Below, piece after piece: positions 61,638 to 64,000 of a stretch of DNA of 64,000 nt; position 1 is the first letter of the stretch, and each line of letters starts with the position of its first letter. The stretch is from Alkalihalobacillus sp. FSL W8-0930 (GTDB taxonomy: Bacteria; Bacillota; Bacilli; Bacillales; Bacillaceae_D): NCBI GenBank assembly GCA_037965595.1, contig CP150183.1, positions 2,852,001 to 2,916,000 of the forward strand. Reading direction: 5' to 3'. Made by a program: the position numbers and the translations under genes. The notes under the pieces are model-generated. The model was given only the letters and a program-made list of their open reading frames with translations, did no database searches and was not told the DNA's origin.

Positions 61638-61643
61638 GAATCG

Positions 61644-62678
61644 TTATAACCAATCAACTCTCGGAAAACCAGTTGGCGTATTAGGCATCGGACGTACATC
61701 TGCAAATCGGTGAAGAAAAATCTCATTATCTTTCTCTTGTTCGATTAACTGTAAAAAGGTTTGACCAAGTTTTTGTTGATCGATTGGTATTTGACAGCGG
61801 TAATAATCCTCGACCAGTTCAAAATAATGAACGGGATATAACAACCGGGCAAACATGAGCCTCCAGCTTGTAGAAGAAAGTGATTGATATCTTTGGTATC
61901 CCTCTAGAAAGTCTGTTGCTTGAGACCACTGATTCGAGCGCGACAGCTGACTTCGTCGTCCTCTAAGCCACTCAGCAAGATCTCTCGCAGGATGATCAAA
62001 TACAAAAGCCGTAGGGGGCTTGATCATGACTCCATTCCCTGCTAGTTGAATCCATGCTCGCTCTGAAAATCTCCTGTGGCAAAGCGTACCTTCTATTGTT
62101 TCGCTTCCTGCTCCGTCCAGTGTTGTATCTGTTACATATTGAATGGCATTTTCCGATAGGCCCATAAAGTATGGATAGGTTGTTAAAAAGGTTTCGTCCA
62201 CAACGGTTCTTGGTCCCTGCATATACAATTCTTCATACCAGTTCTCAAGCTGCTCAAGTCTGGTTGTCCAGATGGCTCCCCATTGTCCAAACAGTTCCTG
62301 CTGTCTGACTCTCGGCTGAATTTGCCTTCCAAAATGATGCCAAGAAGCCAAGTGTTCTCCTATACCCCTCTCATCCGTTGGCAGAGGTTGGGCACGCACA
62401 TGATTCGGCAATGGCAATTGGCAGAGATACATTTCTGAGCCTTCAATTAAGCTGACATTAGCTCCTTGCACGGTTTGAACTAATTCCGGAACAGATACAT
62501 CTCCTGCCTCTCTCAGAAAAGAGATAAATGTGAGCATATCTGCTTCATTTGAAGCACTCTCATCTTTTGGGAACAAAATGTAGGGAACGCCTCCCGCTTC
62601 AAAGCATTCATACCCATCTAACTTAAATCGTTTTTCACTATACAACCGATAACTGTCGTAAATGTTCCGTTCAAACAT
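61644..62678 (-). CDS. yutH: Spore coat protein YutH (CotS-like kinase fold)
   Basis: A 344-residue protein of the CotS/YutH spore coat group, with a kinase-like fold that is usually inactive. Recognisable parts are RYLYSEKRFKLDGYECFEAGGVPYILFPK-like N-lobe (residues 10-40), the HHFGRQIQPR segment, GTLCHRRFSERAWIQL and FVFDHPARDLAEWLR near the middle. Its place between hom and yutG matches B. subtilis. The ATG at 62678 follows GGAGGAGG. Confidence 0.82.
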   Translation of the reverse strand: MFERNIYDSYRLYSEKRFKLDGYECFEAGGVPYILFPKDESASNEADMLTFISFLREAGDVSVPELVQTVQGANVSLIEGSEMYLCQLPLPNHVRAQPLPTDERGIGEHLASWHHFGRQIQPRVRQQELFGQWGAIWTTRLEQLENWYEELYMQGPRTVVDETFLTTYPYFMGLSENAIQYVTDTTLDGAGSETIEGTLCHRRFSERAWIQLAGNGVMIKPPTAFVFDHPARDLAEWLRGRRSQLSRSNQWSQATDFLEGYQRYQSLSSTSWRLMFARLLYPVHYFELVEDYYRCQIPIDQQKLGQTFLQLIEQEKDNEIFLHRFADVRPMPNTPTGFPRVDWL

Positions 62679-62794
62679 CGTTTTCCTCCTCCAGAGGTTT
62701 TGTCATTATACATAGTCTATGACCCAGTTGGATAAAATGTGTGCAGAAATCCAACACTAGAAAACACAATGATGGATCGTAAGGAGAGGACGTT

Positions 62795-63331
62795 ATGAGA
62801 ACCGTTTGTTCACAAAAAGAATTGTCAGATAAGGCAAGAGATTGGCTTACATTTAGAGGAGTCACTATAGATGACATGGCTGAGCTTGTTCACTTTTTAC
62901 AGAAGGCTTATCATCCGAACCTGTCAATGGAGCTATGCAAGGAAAATGTTGAACGTGTTCTATCAAAGCGAGAAGTTCAAAATGCAATCATTACAGGCAT
63001 TCAGTTAGATATTTTAACGGAGAAAAAGCTGCTCGAAGCTCCCTTGCAAGGCATTCTAGAACGGGATGAAGGCTTATATGGAATTGACGAGGTGATCGCT
63101 TTATCCATTGTGAATGTGTACGGTTCCATCGGTTTTACAAACTATGGATATGTCGACAAGCTAAAGCCTGGCATTCTAAAAAAATTAAACGAGAAAAAAG
63201 AAGGCGTTTGTCACACCTTCTTAGATGATATTGTAGGAGCCATTGCAGCAGCTGCATCCAGTCGTCTTGCACATCGAATGGAGGAAGAACCTACTATTCA
63301 AATGTCCACTGAGAAAGAGCTTGAAGTGTAA
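62795..63331 (+). CDS. yutG: Phosphatidylglycerophosphatase A family protein (YutG)
   Basis: A 178-residue protein of the PgpA family. The conserved parts are VTIDDMAELVHFLQKAYHPNL near the start, GIQLDILTEKKLLEAPLQ, GLYGIDEVIALSIVNVYGSIGFTNYGYVDK and FLDDIVGAIAAAASSRLAH at the end. In B. subtilis YutG is a putative PgpA of no certain function. It converges with yutF and the two coding ends overlap by 38 bp. The ATG follows AAGGAGAGG. Confidence 0.8.
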   Translation: MRTVCSQKELSDKARDWLTFRGVTIDDMAELVHFLQKAYHPNLSMELCKENVERVLSKREVQNAIITGIQLDILTEKKLLEAPLQGILERDEGLYGIDEVIALSIVNVYGSIGFTNYGYVDKLKPGILKKLNEKKEGVCHTFLDDIVGAIAAAASSRLAHRMEEEPTIQMSTEKELEV

Positions 63332-64000
63332 TCGTTGGTTTCACTGGCAAATGAGGCAGATCAGCTTCCGTTGTGACACCCGAGAGAACAAGCATTGTAT
63401 CCATGCCCGCGTTCATTCCAGCCATAATGTCTGTACGGTAGTTATCACCAACCATCACTGTTTCATTTGCAGATGTCCCTAACAATCGAAGAGCTTGTGT
63501 GATGATGAGCGTTTCTGGCTTCCCAACAAACATCGGCTTCGTTCCTGATGCTGTTGCAATTGCTGCTACAATCGAACCATTACCCGGAACTAGCCCTTCC
63601 TCCGTTGGTAATGCATGATCTTGGTTTGTTGCAATAAATGTAGCTCCTTGCTGGATGAGTAGAGACGCTTGTTTAATTTTTTGATAGGTTACTTCACGAT
63701 CTAACCCAACGACGACAAAATCAACGTTCTTATCTGCTTCAACAAGACCCTCATGATGGCATGCCTCTCGGAGCCCCGCTTCCCCAATTACGTACACACG
63801 AGCCTCTTGTTTCTGCTCCCGAATGTAAGAAGCCGTGGCCATAGCCGATGTGTACAGATGTTTGGGTGTTGCGGGAATGGCTAGTGAATGCAGGTGTGCA
63901 GCTGCCATTTCCGGAGTTTTTGTTGAATTATTCGTCACAAATAAATACGGAAGCTCTCTTCGTTTCAGCTCTTTTACAAAATCGATGGCTTCTGGAATCA
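63294..64000 (-). CDS. yutF: HAD-IIA phosphatase YutF, 5' end beyond window
   Basis: The last 235 codons of a HAD-IIA phosphatase (NagD/YutF type); the gene runs off the right edge, so motif I (DxDGT) is not visible. Motif II is in LFVTNNSTKTPE, the cap domain follows, motif III lysine in MFVGKPETLI and motif IV in VMVGDNYRTDIMAGM. Probable sugar- or nucleotide-phosphate phosphatase. Its coding end overlaps the end of convergent yutG by 38 bp. A shorter start at GTG 63938 is not real, since the frame stays open to the edge. Confidence 0.85.
   Translation of the reverse strand, partial: IPEAIDFVKELKRRELPYLFVTNNSTKTPEMAAAHLHSLAIPATPKHLYTSAMATASYIREQKQEARVYVIGEAGLREACHHEGLVEADKNVDFVVVGLDREVTYQKIKQASLLIQQGATFIATNQDHALPTEEGLVPGNGSIVAAIATASGTKPMFVGKPETLIITQALRLLGTSANETVMVGDNYRTDIMAGMNAGMDTMLVLSGVTTEADLPHLPVKPTITLQALSQWTFE

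Noticed and set aside
61476-61643. T-box or threonine leader peptide before hom
   Set aside because: A strong promoter lies 55 bp before the start codon, leaving no room for a T-box; no T-box consensus or threonine-rich leader peptide was seen.

Overview
The window is chromosomal DNA from a Bacillaceae bacterium, most likely an alkaliphilic Bacillus relative (Alkalihalobacillus, B. halodurans or B. pseudofirmus type). The evidence is gene content and order: blocks matching the yug, yui/yum and yut/thr neighbourhoods of B. subtilis (yugN-pgi-yugJ-yuzA-yugI, alaT-alaR, yuiD-yuiC-yuiB-yumB-yumC, yuzB-yuzD-yutI-thrB-thrC-hom-yutH-yutG-yutF). Low-GC Bacillus-style ribosome sites and a Spo0E-like phosphatase, a spore-coat YutH and mannitol PTS genes also fit. 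MqnE points to the futalosine route to menaquinone, known in B. halodurans but not in B. subtilis. Most genes lie on the minus strand.

Layout. 1-13.9 kb: cut-off pxpB, yisL, ccdC, ctaB, a 2-hydroxyacid dehydrogenase, transsulfuration genes mccA-mccB with divergent yrrT, an M20 amidohydrolase, a small Fbp-like gene, a methyltransferase, acetyltransferases, a sortase with its probable surface-protein substrate, and an SsuE-type FMN reductase. 14.3-24.4 kb: a carbohydrate island with araM, araL, a GH4 glycosidase, AraC-type and ArsR-type regulators, a GH51 arabinofuranosidase, a GH42 beta-galactosidase and an SDR dehydrogenase. Four good CcpA (cre) sites lie beside its transcription units. 24.5-36.7 kb: tRNA-Ala(GGC), several very small membrane or unknown genes, the pgi/yug block, thiM with a DEAD-box helicase, alaR-alaT, an isochorismatase-type hydrolase and luxS. 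36.8-44.2 kb: yihY-type protein, HU, leucyl aminopeptidase, yuiD, yuiC, yuiB, yumB and yumC. 44.2-49.8 kb: a mannitol operon mtlA-mtlR-mtlF-mtlD. 49.9-64 kb: yutM, a Spo0E-like gene, mqnE, dapF, yuzB, a TetR-NDH-2 fused reading frame, an IS3 element inside a strange phased repeat array, yuzD, yutI, thrB-thrC-hom, yutH, yutG and a cut-off yutF.

The least ordinary things are: (1) a degenerate array at 55.2-57.1 kb in which a CTTG core (CAAGA on the other strand) recurs every 20-21 bp with a 246-bp higher-order period, split by the IS3 element; (2) an intact TetR repressor reading in frame into an intact NADH dehydrogenase, behind a strong promoter with a perfect 18-bp palindrome; (3) a mannitol permease with two tandem EIIB domains; (4) five copies, all in one orientation, of a repeat with inverted ends and a terminator-like 3' hairpin, two of them internally deleted; (5) a sortase carrying a C-terminal fibronectin-like domain next to a duplicated-domain wall protein ending in MPQTG. 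Two of these mobile-like repeats and the array have no function I can name.

All calls come from reading the sequence and recalling families; no database search was run. Start codons were chosen by Shine-Dalgarno spacing and often differ from the longest possible frame.
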